A stretch of 64,000 bases of DNA. Origin: SZUA-365 sp049663345. GTDB taxonomy: Bacteria; Bacteroidota; Ignavibacteria; SZUA-365. Shown here one piece after another: positions 8,579 to 17,370 of the stretch (its first letter is position 1; every line of letters starts with the position of its first letter). The notes under the pieces were generated by a model that was given only the letters and a program-made list of their open reading frames with translations, searched no databases and was not told the DNA's origin. Made by a program: the position numbers and the translations under genes. Where the stretch lies: contig JBATDG010000118.1 in the NCBI GenBank assembly GCA_049663345.1, positions 45,785 to 109,784 of the forward strand, written 5' to 3'.

Positions 8579-9436
8579 ATGCTCTGCTTTTTCGTTTCCG
8601 ATCTGCACGGCCATGAACACCGCTACGAGCAGCTCTTTAACGCGATTGAGAAGGAACGTCCCGATGCTGTTCTTCTCGGCGGAGATCTGCTGCCCGGCGC
8701 TCGCCGCGCTGCCGCACACTTTCCCGCAGTCGATGATTTCATCGAAGATTATCTTGCGGTGCAGCTGCGGCGATTATTTGTAGAACTTGGCGAACGGTAC
8801 CCACGGGTCTTTCTCATCCTGGGTAATGACGACCCGCGAAATGAGGAGGAGTCCCTGCTCGATCCTCAGTATGCAGAATTGTGGACGTATCTGCATGGAA
8901 GACGCGACGAGCTGAACGGTTTTTCGCTGTATGGTTACAGCTGCGTCCCGCCTTCACCGTTCCAGCTGAAAGATTGGGAGCGTTACGACGTTTCGCGCTA
9001 TGTCGAGCCGGGCTGCATTTCACCCGAGGAAGGCCGCCGCAGCGTCCCGGTCGATGCATCGGATATACGTCACGGCACCATCAAGGATGATCTCGCGATT
9101 CTCACCGCCGATCAGGACCTGTCAAACACGATAATGCTTTTTCACGCACCACCGTATAATACATCGCTTGATCGCGCTGCACTGGACGGAAAGAAAATTG
9201 ATCATGCGCCCCTCGACGTGCACGTAGGAAGCGTTGCGATACGAAAATTCATACTGCAGCGGCAGCCGCTCATCACGCTGCACGGACACATCCACGAATC
9301 CGCATCTATTACCGGTAGCTGGCAAGAGCGATTGGGTGAAAGCTACTGCTTCAGCGCTGCCCATCGCGGCCGCGAACTTGCGCTAGTGCGTTTCGACCCC
9401 CACAACCCCTCCTCCGCCATCCGCGAACTGCTCTAA
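8579..9436 (+). CDS. calcineurin-like metallophosphoesterase
   Basis: A 285-residue cytoplasmic phosphoesterase with the complete family motif set: SDLHGH (residues 7-12), GGD (34-36), GNDD (82-85), a later FHAPPYNTSLD, and HGHIHES near residue 238. These supply the Asp, His and Asn ligands of a dinuclear metal centre. The family hydrolyses phosphomonoesters or phosphodiesters; the substrate cannot be deduced. The arrangement resembles the single-domain DNA/RNA-independent phosphoesterases often annotated as YfcE-like, with a longer insert between the GNDD and HAPP motifs. It starts 9 bases after the barrel protein and is followed by two copies of the GGAGGATGAGCC repeat. Confidence 0.88.
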   Translation: MLCFFVSDLHGHEHRYEQLFNAIEKERPDAVLLGGDLLPGARRAAAHFPAVDDFIEDYLAVQLRRLFVELGERYPRVFLILGNDDPRNEEESLLDPQYAELWTYLHGRRDELNGFSLYGYSCVPPSPFQLKDWERYDVSRYVEPGCISPEEGRRSVPVDASDIRHGTIKDDLAILTADQDLSNTIMLFHAPPYNTSLDRAALDGKKIDHAPLDVHVGSVAIRKFILQRQPLITLHGHIHESASITGSWQERLGESYCFSAAHRGRELALVRFDPHNPSSAIRELL

Positions 9437-9440
9437 ATCT

Positions 9441-9513
9441 GGAGGATGAGCCTTCAGGCTCGTCCATTGAATGGTGCAGCCGCGCTGGAGGATGAGCCTT
9501 CAGGCTCGTCCAT
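9441..9513. repeat. two copies of the GGAGGATGAGCCTTCAGGCT.. dispersed repeat
   Basis: Identical 27-bp units lie at 9441-9467 and 9487-9513, separated by 19 bases. Each contains GAGCCTTCAGGCTC, a hairpin with a GAGCCT stem. They match the pair at 871-942 with A for C at one position. They sit between the stop of the phosphoesterase and the stop of the convergent nucleotidyltransferase-fusion gene, where a hairpin could help end transcription. Confidence 0.85.
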
Positions 9514-9522
9514 GCGGCCGTT

Positions 9523-12500
9523 TTATTCGCTCAACCTCAACGCACGTGCTGCGTCGGTAATCGCATCGATCTTGGCGGCATAGCTGCTGCGGCGGGAGAT
9601 GTCATCATCCGTGACGTAGTGGATGTCGAGAATGTCGTCGACACGGTAGCCGGTGCGGAGAAAATTCATCTCGGCCAGACTCTGTCCCCAACCCATGAAC
9701 CAGTGCTGCAGGCAGCGCAGCGACTCGGGCGTCGTCTCAAGATGGACAAGGAGATCGATATCGCTGGCGGGTCCTGCAGTACCGTTTTTCGTGCTTCCGA
9801 AAACATACAATCCCTTCACGCCAAATTCATCGAGGTGGATTTCGGATGCGATGCGTTCCGCCATGCGCAGACGCCACTCCCAGTGATCCTCAGCATTGCG
9901 TTGAGTGGGCATTGCAATTTCCTTCGGCTCGGGATGCACGTTCACCGGGTCTTCGAAGAAACCGACGGCCTGTTCGAGATCCGCATTCATCAGGACACGC
10001 AGAATTTTACCTTCCGTGCTTTTCACCACATCGATCACAAAGATTGTATCGGAAAGAAATGCATAGTCCGGAAGAATGTCCGCGAGTATGTTCCTGCTGT
10101 GCGTAAGAAAAGGTTCGTTGAAATACACTGCGGGTTCGTCCGGATACAGCGGGAGATAGCGGATTGAGGCCTCGACAAGATCCTGGAAAAAATGCGTGCC
10201 GAAAGATAGATCCGGCAGGTAGCCGCCGAGATCCTTCGCGATTTCTACCAGCAGTGCCGTATTGTTAATGTCGGAGTAGGTGACGTTGACACCGAGCTTG
10301 ATATCGCCGCGGCTGCCCCAGCGGCCGGGACCCATGAGTACGAATTGTCTCTTCGGCAGAATCTTGTTGAGCCGGCTGACGCAGCGGCCGACCGAGAGAA
10401 GCGCCTGCCTGTCGGGAAGTTCGGCGTAGCGATCCGGATGGACGTACACGATGTGGGTGATGTCAGGCACGTGCCCGTTTGAAATGTAGCGGTTCGCAGT
10501 GAACAGCTTCCGATCGCGCGGAATATCCTGAGGAATGGAAGCAGGAATATTGTGACGCGTGAAGCTTTGAGGACGGCACTGCAGCAGATACAAATACTTG
10601 CCATCGGAAGCGAATTCGATATCGACCGGTGTCTGCAGACGATCCTTCAGTAGGAGGAGCATGTCGCGAATATCCTGGAGAAAGCGCGTGTTGGTGGTAA
10701 GTCCGTTGAACGTGACGGCATAAACACTGTTCTCAAAATCGAGATCGAAGCCGAAAGGCTGCCTTATGGTATCGCCGTCATACAGCGACACGATGTTGTT
10801 GATGCCGGGATAATCGTGCCCGGCTTCCCGCAGAAGATCAAGTATGTCGATGGTTTCAAAGCAGCCGCTCTCGAGATTCATCACATCGATTTTCTTGGGA
10901 GAGTAGCGGACGATCTCATCCGGTGTGATATTCACTCGCAGGGATGGCTGTCCGGGCGCGATCAGTACGGGATAATCGTCGCCAACGCGATCGACGGCGC
11001 GTGTGCCGAGTCCCGGCACCAACCGGATCAGCCCGTCTTCGCGCTTAATGCGCGGGGACCAGCGGAATTCGTTGTGGCTGAAGGCAACCCCGGACCAGGC
11101 GGGCATGTGGTACTTGCCTATATGCGTGCCGACAACCTCCTGAATCATGATCCCCATTTCCTCGTGGAAGTCGAGGAGTCCGCGCTCTGCGCGATACTCG
11201 ATGGGGTCGGGACCAAACGTTGAGGCATACACTTCAGCAATCGCATCGAGCAGCGCCGCGAGACGATCAGCTTTGGAACCTGTATTTGCAAGGAAGAGGC
11301 TTTTATACTTGCCTGAGAATGCCGCGTTCATGCTGTCTTCAAGCAGCGAAGAGCTTCGCACGATAAGCGGGATGTCACCGAAATCATCAAGAGCCATTGA
11401 AAGCCCTTTGATGAACTCGGGTGATATATAGGAATTCTTGAACACCTGAATGATCGAGGAATACTCTTCCCGCACCTGCTCGATATCCAGGTATTTCTGG
11501 TTGAATACCTCCTCGAGATTGTTGTAGTGGATGAAATTCAGAATACCGTCGGAGGTGACGTACCAGGTTTTGGGAACGCGCACATTTTTAAAACAGCCGT
11601 TTTCCTCGGATTCCTTCCTGATGATCTGTCCAGCAAGGAAGAGCCCTGAACTCTTCCCGCCGAGTTTGCCGTGACTTTTCTGATGGAAAATGACCCGCCG
11701 TATGAGTTCCGAGAAATCACGCACCTCCAGATAATGCTTGGCGACATTGATGTAGGGGAGCTGCTCGGTGAAAAATCGGCGGATCAGAGAAACACGGAGC
11801 CCTTTCTCAGTCGAAGGAGAAAGCTCGATGCCTTCAGGAAAAATATGATAGTAGCGACCGATTGCATCGACGATATCCGAAAGGGAAGTGTCAAGGTTCT
11901 CCACCGTGTTCACAAGGAAAGAGGCCTTATCGTCCTTTATCCATTTCTGGATCAGTGATATGATTTCCTCCTCACTCAAATGCTCTGCGGCGATCTGGAA
12001 GATATCATCGCTGGAGGAAATAAAGTTGTAGAGCTCTTCACGCTGTCTGGGACGATTGCTCTCGCCGAAGACATCCTGGCTGTCGCTGCTTCGTGCGCTG
12101 AATCGCTGCATAAGCTCGCAGGCGGTTTTGATGCCGGACCAGCAGAGGCGGTTGAGCATCTTCCGTGAAATTCGCGTGTAGAGGTGCTGATCCGTGCGCC
12201 GGAGCATGTCGAGAATGACTTTCCATTCCGCGCGTTTTTTTTCAGCGAGCTGCTCTTTGAGCGTCTGCCATTCGTTGAAAACGTTTTTGAGCTGCTGATG
12301 CAGTATGTAGTGGCCGACGCGATCGGCGATAGTGTTTATGAGCTTGCGTTCGTCCTGCAGAAAGACACCCTCGTCGGCGTTGCCTACCTCGCGTGTATAA
12401 TACACCTCGATGCTGCCTTCCACCTTTTCCTGCACTACGATGCTGGATACCAGCCTCCAGGGCGTCTGCTGGAAATCCTTCGAAGTAAACGAGCGCTTTC

Positions 12501-12705
12501 CAAAACGGATCCGCACCTGACAAATATCCGGATACTGCCAGCCCGGTGGAATTGCCTCGATGATCAGGGCAAAGACATCCTCCATCTCGCTGTCTTTCCG
12601 GGAAAGAACTTCCTCGACATGGTAGAGGCAGTTCAGTTCCTTGGCGCGCTCTCCGAGAGCGTAAAGCAGATCGCCGAGAGATTTTTCTTTTTTGTTCATG
12701 TTCAT
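9523..12705 (-). CDS. PEP-synthase-type ATP-grasp protein fused to a C-terminal nucleotidyltransferase
   Basis: A 1060-residue multidomain protein of unknown function. Residues about 25-140 resemble a GAF-like sensor, followed by a helical linker. The PPDK/PEP-synthase N-terminal ATP-grasp domain spans about 340-715, with LGGKSSGL (348-355), VRSSSLLEDSMNAAFSG (449-465) and a closing LLQCRPQ. A further region carries GPGRWGS (792-798) and GTHFFQDL (836-843), which are also found in the two receiver-ATP-grasp proteins nearby. The C-terminus has a MNT/Pol-beta-type nucleotidyltransferase signature, FGSTKNGTAGPASDIDLLV (969-987), with the paired Asp residues. The phosphohistidine and PEP-binding domains of true PEP synthase are absent. 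It diverges from a glutamate dehydrogenase gene, so a role in controlling that enzyme is possible but untested. Confidence 0.8.
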   Translation of the reverse strand: MNMNKKEKSLGDLLYALGERAKELNCLYHVEEVLSRKDSEMEDVFALIIEAIPPGWQYPDICQVRIRFGKRSFTSKDFQQTPWRLVSSIVVQEKVEGSIEVYYTREVGNADEGVFLQDERKLINTIADRVGHYILHQQLKNVFNEWQTLKEQLAEKKRAEWKVILDMLRRTDQHLYTRISRKMLNRLCWSGIKTACELMQRFSARSSDSQDVFGESNRPRQREELYNFISSSDDIFQIAAEHLSEEEIISLIQKWIKDDKASFLVNTVENLDTSLSDIVDAIGRYYHIFPEGIELSPSTEKGLRVSLIRRFFTEQLPYINVAKHYLEVRDFSELIRRVIFHQKSHGKLGGKSSGLFLAGQIIRKESEENGCFKNVRVPKTWYVTSDGILNFIHYNNLEEVFNQKYLDIEQVREEYSSIIQVFKNSYISPEFIKGLSMALDDFGDIPLIVRSSSLLEDSMNAAFSGKYKSLFLANTGSKADRLAALLDAIAEVYASTFGPDPIEYRAERGLLDFHEEMGIMIQEVVGTHIGKYHMPAWSGVAFSHNEFRWSPRIKREDGLIRLVPGLGTRAVDRVGDDYPVLIAPGQPSLRVNITPDEIVRYSPKKIDVMNLESGCFETIDILDLLREAGHDYPGINNIVSLYDGDTIRQPFGFDLDFENSVYAVTFNGLTTNTRFLQDIRDMLLLLKDRLQTPVDIEFASDGKYLYLLQCRPQSFTRHNIPASIPQDIPRDRKLFTANRYISNGHVPDITHIVYVHPDRYAELPDRQALLSVGRCVSRLNKILPKRQFVLMGPGRWGSRGDIKLGVNVTYSDINNTALLVEIAKDLGGYLPDLSFGTHFFQDLVEASIRYLPLYPDEPAVYFNEPFLTHSRNILADILPDYAFLSDTIFVIDVVKSTEGKILRVLMNADLEQAVGFFEDPVNVHPEPKEIAMPTQRNAEDHWEWRLRMAERIASEIHLDEFGVKGLYVFGSTKNGTAGPASDIDLLVHLETTPESLRCLQHWFMGWGQSLAEMNFLRTGYRVDDILDIHYVTDDDISRRSSYAAKIDAITDAARALRLSE

Positions 12706-12813
12706 GGCACACCGCCCTTGAATAATCTATATCAGGAGAAAAATAGCGAATTATTCGGCAAACGGATAGATGGGTAATCCGTATATACTGGTATTCCGGA
12801 GAAACGGATACGA

Positions 12814-12843
12814 TTGAGTCGGAAGCGAAAAAGTGATACCTTG
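12814..12843 (+). promoter_or_regulatory. candidate promoter of the glutamate dehydrogenase gene
   Basis: TTG at 12814-12816 and TACCTTG at 12837-12843 are separated by 20 bases. This fits the Bacteroidota arrangement of a -33 TTG and a -7 TAnnTTTG, with one base missing from the -7 element. The site lies in the 215-bp divergent gap between the nucleotidyltransferase fusion and the dehydrogenase. The start codon is 77 bases downstream of the element. Confidence 0.4.
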
Positions 12844-12920
12844 CGGAATCTGGTTGAACTCCGCCGTCGGCGGAGGACGGCCTTTCTCACCCGTAATTCG
12901 TACTGTCGAGGAGACATGGC

Positions 12921-14207
12921 ATGAGTGGTGAAGCATTTAACCCGTACCGCATGGCCCAGCAGCAATTCGATGGGATCGCGGAGCAACTGGGACTTGACGA
13001 AGCGACGTGTGCGCTGCTGCGCACTCCGGACAAGGAATTTCATTTCAACATCCCCATCCGAATGGACGACGGCAGCTATCAGGTCTTCCGCGGATTCCGC
13101 ATCCAGCACAATGACGCACGCGGTCCTTGCAAGGGCGGTATCCGTTTCCACCCGCAGGAGACCGTCGATACTGTCCGCGCGTTATCAATGTGGATGACGT
13201 GGAAAACCGCCGTGGTGGACATCCCGCTCGGCGGAGGCAAGGGCGGTGTTATCTGCGACCCGCACAATCTCTCCATGCGCGAGCAGGAGGCGCTCTGTCG
13301 CGGTTGGGTCCGCAAGATCGTCGAGAACGTTGGTCCTGAGCGCGATGTGCCTGCACCGGATGTGATGACGTCCGCACAGCACATGCTCTGGATGCTCGAC
13401 GAGTATGAAGCGCTCACCGGCCGCCATGCTCCCGGCTTCATAACCGGCAAGCCGATTGGCATCGGCGGTTCTCTCGGACGCACTGAGTCAACCGGCTACG
13501 GCGTGATTTACACGGTGCGCGAGGCGCTCGGCGAACTCAATATGCGCATCGAGGAAACGACTGCCGCGGTGCAGGGCTTCGGCAACGTGGCGCAATATGC
13601 GATTGACCTCTTTCACAGCTATGGCGGGAAGGTTCTTGCTGTTTCGAGTTGGGATCAGAAAGCACAGACGGCGTTTACCTTCCGGAAAAAATCTGGTGTC
13701 GACCTTAAACAGCTGCGCAGTATTACCAACTCGTACGGAGAAATCAATCGCGAAAAAGCTGCGGATTCCGGATATGAGATTTTGCCGGGTGATGCCTGGA
13801 TCGAGCAGGAGGTGGACGTGCTTATCCCCGCTGCCATGGAAAATCAGGTGAACCGCGATACCGTGAAGGATATCAAGCAATGCGTGCGCATCGTTGCTGA
13901 GGGTGCCAATGGTCCTACCACGCCCGCGGCGGATGCGGTTATCAGAGAGAAAGGAATCTGGCTCATTCCTGATTTTCTGGCCAATGCTGGTGGCGTGACC
14001 TGCAGTTATTTCGAGCAGGTGCAGAGCAACATGAATTATTATTGGACGAAAGACGAGGTCATCTCCAAACTCGATACCAAGATGACCGATGCGTATTTCG
14101 CCGTCTCGCAGATGGCCCATCGCCGAAACATCCCCATGCGTGACGCTGCTTACATGATCGCCATTGCAAGGGTGGCCGAAGCATGCAAGATGCGAGGATG
14201 GGTATAA
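12921..14207 (+). CDS. glutamate dehydrogenase, GudB/RocG-like (probably NAD-dependent)
   Basis: A 428-residue hexameric-type glutamate dehydrogenase that interconverts glutamate with 2-oxoglutarate and ammonia in the cytoplasm. The substrate region reads GPCKGGIRFHP and MTWKTAVVDIPLGGGKGG, with the catalytic Lys in the latter, followed by DVPAPDVMTSAQHM with the essential Asp. The dinucleotide fold contains VQGFGNVAQYAIDLF. EGANGPTTPAAD lies in the C-terminal half. The short form and these motifs match the catabolic GudB/RocG branch, distinct from the two GdhA-like enzymes downstream. The ATG follows a GAGGAG ribosome site. The next gene, a receiver-ATP-grasp protein, begins 31 bases after its stop, so they probably share a transcript. 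Cofactor preference is inferred from the subfamily. Confidence 0.93.
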   Translation: MSGEAFNPYRMAQQQFDGIAEQLGLDEATCALLRTPDKEFHFNIPIRMDDGSYQVFRGFRIQHNDARGPCKGGIRFHPQETVDTVRALSMWMTWKTAVVDIPLGGGKGGVICDPHNLSMREQEALCRGWVRKIVENVGPERDVPAPDVMTSAQHMLWMLDEYEALTGRHAPGFITGKPIGIGGSLGRTESTGYGVIYTVREALGELNMRIEETTAAVQGFGNVAQYAIDLFHSYGGKVLAVSSWDQKAQTAFTFRKKSGVDLKQLRSITNSYGEINREKAADSGYEILPGDAWIEQEVDVLIPAAMENQVNRDTVKDIKQCVRIVAEGANGPTTPAADAVIREKGIWLIPDFLANAGGVTCSYFEQVQSNMNYYWTKDEVISKLDTKMTDAYFAVSQMAHRRNIPMRDAAYMIAIARVAEACKMRGWV

Positions 14208-14238
14208 TCACCGGCACCAAGCAATAGCCGAGCACAGA

Positions 14239-17200
14239 ATGAAATCGAAGATCCGTACAGACGACGAAGTAACGCAGCTGATCCAAGCGCATGGCATCGC
14301 CGAGGCGGCGCCGGGCAGTCGGCAGCTGGAGTTCCGGGACCTGATGCGCTTCCGCATAAATAACATCCTTCTCGTTTCGAGTCTGTACGATTACTACACT
14401 CTCGTGGAAGACGGCCAGCTGACCGAAGCAATTTTCAACGAATACACTGAACTGAATCTGCATTATGCACCGAATCTGACCCGGGTCAACTCGGGTGAAG
14501 CGGCGCTTCGATTGCTCGAATCCCACGACTTCGATCTGGTCATATCAATGCTCCGTCTGGGCGATATGGATCTCGATTCATTCTGCGGCTCGGTGAAGCG
14601 GCAGCATCCTGACATCCCGCTGGTGCTGCTCTCTTTTCCATCGGCGGAATTTGAACTGTTCATGAAAACAGTTCACACGAGTAATTTCGACAATGTGTTC
14701 GTCTGGTCCGGCGACCGCAAGCTTTTCCTCGCTTTGATCAAATTATTCGAGGATCTGAAGAATGCTCCGGTGGATTGTCTTGAGTTCGGCGTACGCACCA
14801 TCCTGCTGGTGGAGGATTCTCCATGGTTCTATTCCTCATATCTGCCGCTGATGTATGCGGATGTGATTCAACAGGTGCAGGATCTGATTGAGGAAGGGAA
14901 AAATTTTGCCGATAAGCTGCTGCGGCAGCGTGCGCGTCCGAAGATATTTCTCGCACGTTCTCTCGACGAGGCTATGACTCTCTACCGGAAATACCGGCAT
15001 ACGATGCTCGGCATCATTGCTGATATGACCTTCCCCGGTGCTGATGACGAGGCTGAACCCGCCGGTCTGAAACTCGCGCGCCTGGTTCGAGCCGATAACC
15101 CCGAACTCCCGATACTCGTGCAGTCATCCAATACCGAGCTTCGCTTCGAAGTCGAAAAAGAGGGAATGTCCTTCGTCGATAAGAATTCCCGTATGCTGCT
15201 GCAGTCGCTTAGCGATTTCATGAAGGCGCATTTCGGTTTCGGCGATTTCGTTTTCCGTACCCCGGATGGCAGCGAGGTTACCCGCGCAAGGAATCTGCGT
15301 GAATTACGGGAGCGCCTCCATCTCATTCCTGATGCCTCTCTCAACTATCATGCCTCGCGCGATCATTTCAGCAACTGGCTGAAAGCGCGCACGCGCTTCG
15401 AACTCTCCCAACGGCTCAAGCCTGTCAAAGTCAGCCAGTTCGAGTCCATTGATGAGCTGCGTGCGTATCTGATCAATGCTATCAACGAACAACTTGTATT
15501 GGATCAGAAAGGCGTCATTTCTGATTTCGCCAGAAGCGATTACGATTCGGAAGACACCTTTCTGCGAATCGGTTCCGGCTCGCTTGGCGGAAAAGGCCGC
15601 GGTCTCGCATTTACGGACAACCTGCTTCGCAAATATCTGGAGCCTGATTATTTCCCCGGCACCCGTATTTCCATTCCCCGCACTATCGTGCTGGGCACGG
15701 ATGTGTTCAGTGAATTCGTTGAACAAAATGATTTGCTTTCACTCGCGGTGCAGAACGTCTCGGATCAGGAAATACTCCGGGCATTTCTCCATGCTGATCT
15801 GCCGCCGACGATACTTGGTGATCTGCGTGCAATTCTCGAGAAGGCGCGATTCCCGATGGCCATTCGCTCATCATCGCTGCTTGAGGACGCGATGTACCAG
15901 CCCTTCGCCGGTATTTATGCGACGGTGATGATTCCGAACAGCAGTCCCGACCTTTCTGTCCGTTTTCATAACCTGCTGCAGGCGATCAAATATGTTTTCG
16001 CCTCGACATATTTCCGGCAGGCGAAGAATTATATCGAGGCGACGTCCAACCGCATCGAAGAAGAAAAAATGGCGGTGATCATTCAGGAGATGGTTGGGAC
16101 CCGGCACGGCAGGTATTTCTATCCGCAGGTGTCCGGTGTCGCGCGCTCCTTCAACTACTATCCCTTCGGCAAGGCGACGCAGAAAGACGGCGTCGTAAAT
16201 CTTGCGCTCGGTCTCGGACGCACCATCGTCGACGGCGGCACCAGCCTGCAATTCTCGCCTGCCCATCCTACAGTCTACCCTCAGTTCGGTACGACGAGGG
16301 ATCTGTTTCATAATTCGCAGTTGAAGTACTTTGCGCTTGATCTGCAATCCGACATAATTCGTAAATATCCCCGGGAGGATCAGAATCTTGTGCAGCTGGA
16401 TCTGAGAGATGCCGAGGAGCAAGGCACGCTGACGCATGTGGCGAGCACGTATTCAGGACAGGAAGATCGTCTGTACGAAGGAATCAGCCGCCCCGGCACA
16501 CGTATTCTGACCTTCGCACCGATCTTGAAGTCGGAGATCATTCCTCTCAATCAGGTCATAAAGCTGCTGGTGAATATGTGCGAAACCGCCGTCAACGCAC
16601 CGGTTGAAATAGAATTCGCAGTTCGACTCGGTCGCGATAAACCCCTGCCTGCGGAGTTCAGTTTTCTTCAGCTCCGTCCTATGGTGAAGCAGGAAGCGGG
16701 TACGAGTGTGGACATTCAGGCCATTCCGGCCGACGAACTATTGTTCCGCTGCGAGAAGGCGCTTGGAAACGGAATCGCACGCGTGCGCGATATCGTGTAC
16801 ATCAAACCAGAAAGCTTCGATGCGATGAAGACGCGGCTGATGGTGCAGGAGATCAGCACCATCAATCATGCGCTGCTTCGGGAGCGGCGATCGTACCTGC
16901 TTATCGGTCCAGGACGCTGGGGCAGCAGCGACCCGTCTCTCGGCATCCCCGTTTCGTTTTCCGACATCTCCGCCGCCCGTGCGATTGTTGAGACTACGCT
17001 GCCTAACATGATCATCGATCCGTCGCAGGGCTCGCATTTTTTCCAGAATCTTACTTCCTTCCGCATCAGCTACTTTACGCTGCGGCATTACAACGAAGAA
17101 CATGCCATCGATTGGGATTGGCTGGCAGGGCTCGAATGCGTCGAAGAAACTGCGCACACCCGGCATGTACGCACCGCCGAGGATATCAGGATTCTCGTCG

Positions 17201-17262
17201 ATGGACACACAGGCAACGGTGCCGTGCTCAAGCAAAGCGGCCTTCCCCTGGAATCCGAATGA
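14239..17262 (+). CDS. tandem receiver-domain protein with PEP-synthase-type ATP-grasp domain (paralogue A)
   Basis: A 1007-residue cytoplasmic protein. Residues about 40-175 form a degenerate response-regulator receiver in which Ser103 replaces the phospho-Asp (DLVISMLRLGDM). Residues about 185-330 form a second receiver with a full active site: LLVEDS (Glu192/Asp193), IIADM (Asp262), LVQSS (Ser296) and FVDKNS (Lys315). The ATP-grasp domain follows, with LGGKGRGL (449-456), AIRSSSLLEDAMYQPFAG (541-558) and FLQLRPM closing it. The C-terminal part carries GPGRWGS (from 890) and GSHFFQNL (from 932). Neither the phosphohistidine nor the PEP barrel of PEP synthase is present. The gene lies 31 bases behind a glutamate dehydrogenase. 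I infer a regulator or phosphotransferase responding to a signal; its reaction is unknown. Confidence 0.82.
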   Translation: MKSKIRTDDEVTQLIQAHGIAEAAPGSRQLEFRDLMRFRINNILLVSSLYDYYTLVEDGQLTEAIFNEYTELNLHYAPNLTRVNSGEAALRLLESHDFDLVISMLRLGDMDLDSFCGSVKRQHPDIPLVLLSFPSAEFELFMKTVHTSNFDNVFVWSGDRKLFLALIKLFEDLKNAPVDCLEFGVRTILLVEDSPWFYSSYLPLMYADVIQQVQDLIEEGKNFADKLLRQRARPKIFLARSLDEAMTLYRKYRHTMLGIIADMTFPGADDEAEPAGLKLARLVRADNPELPILVQSSNTELRFEVEKEGMSFVDKNSRMLLQSLSDFMKAHFGFGDFVFRTPDGSEVTRARNLRELRERLHLIPDASLNYHASRDHFSNWLKARTRFELSQRLKPVKVSQFESIDELRAYLINAINEQLVLDQKGVISDFARSDYDSEDTFLRIGSGSLGGKGRGLAFTDNLLRKYLEPDYFPGTRISIPRTIVLGTDVFSEFVEQNDLLSLAVQNVSDQEILRAFLHADLPPTILGDLRAILEKARFPMAIRSSSLLEDAMYQPFAGIYATVMIPNSSPDLSVRFHNLLQAIKYVFASTYFRQAKNYIEATSNRIEEEKMAVIIQEMVGTRHGRYFYPQVSGVARSFNYYPFGKATQKDGVVNLALGLGRTIVDGGTSLQFSPAHPTVYPQFGTTRDLFHNSQLKYFALDLQSDIIRKYPREDQNLVQLDLRDAEEQGTLTHVASTYSGQEDRLYEGISRPGTRILTFAPILKSEIIPLNQVIKLLVNMCETAVNAPVEIEFAVRLGRDKPLPAEFSFLQLRPMVKQEAGTSVDIQAIPADELLFRCEKALGNGIARVRDIVYIKPESFDAMKTRLMVQEISTINHALLRERRSYLLIGPGRWGSSDPSLGIPVSFSDISAARAIVETTLPNMIIDPSQGSHFFQNLTSFRISYFTLRHYNEEHAIDWDWLAGLECVEETAHTRHVRTAEDIRILVDGHTGNGAVLKQSGLPLESE

Positions 17263-17307
17263 TAAGTATCGCCCTGGAGAATGATCCTTCTGGCTGCCAA
17301 CGAAGAA

Positions 17308-17337
17308 CGCCCCTCCGCGAGATGCGGAGGGGCGTTT
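17308..17337. terminator. hairpin terminator between convergent genes
   Basis: CGCCCCTCCGC (17308-17318) and GCGGAGGGGCG (17324-17334) form a perfect 11-bp stem with a five-base loop, followed by TTTC. It lies between the ends of receiver-ATP-grasp A and the convergent gdhA gene, and could serve both directions. Confidence 0.8.
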
Positions 17338-17370
17338 CGGTAACCAAAAGGTTATGAACGGAGCGGGAGT

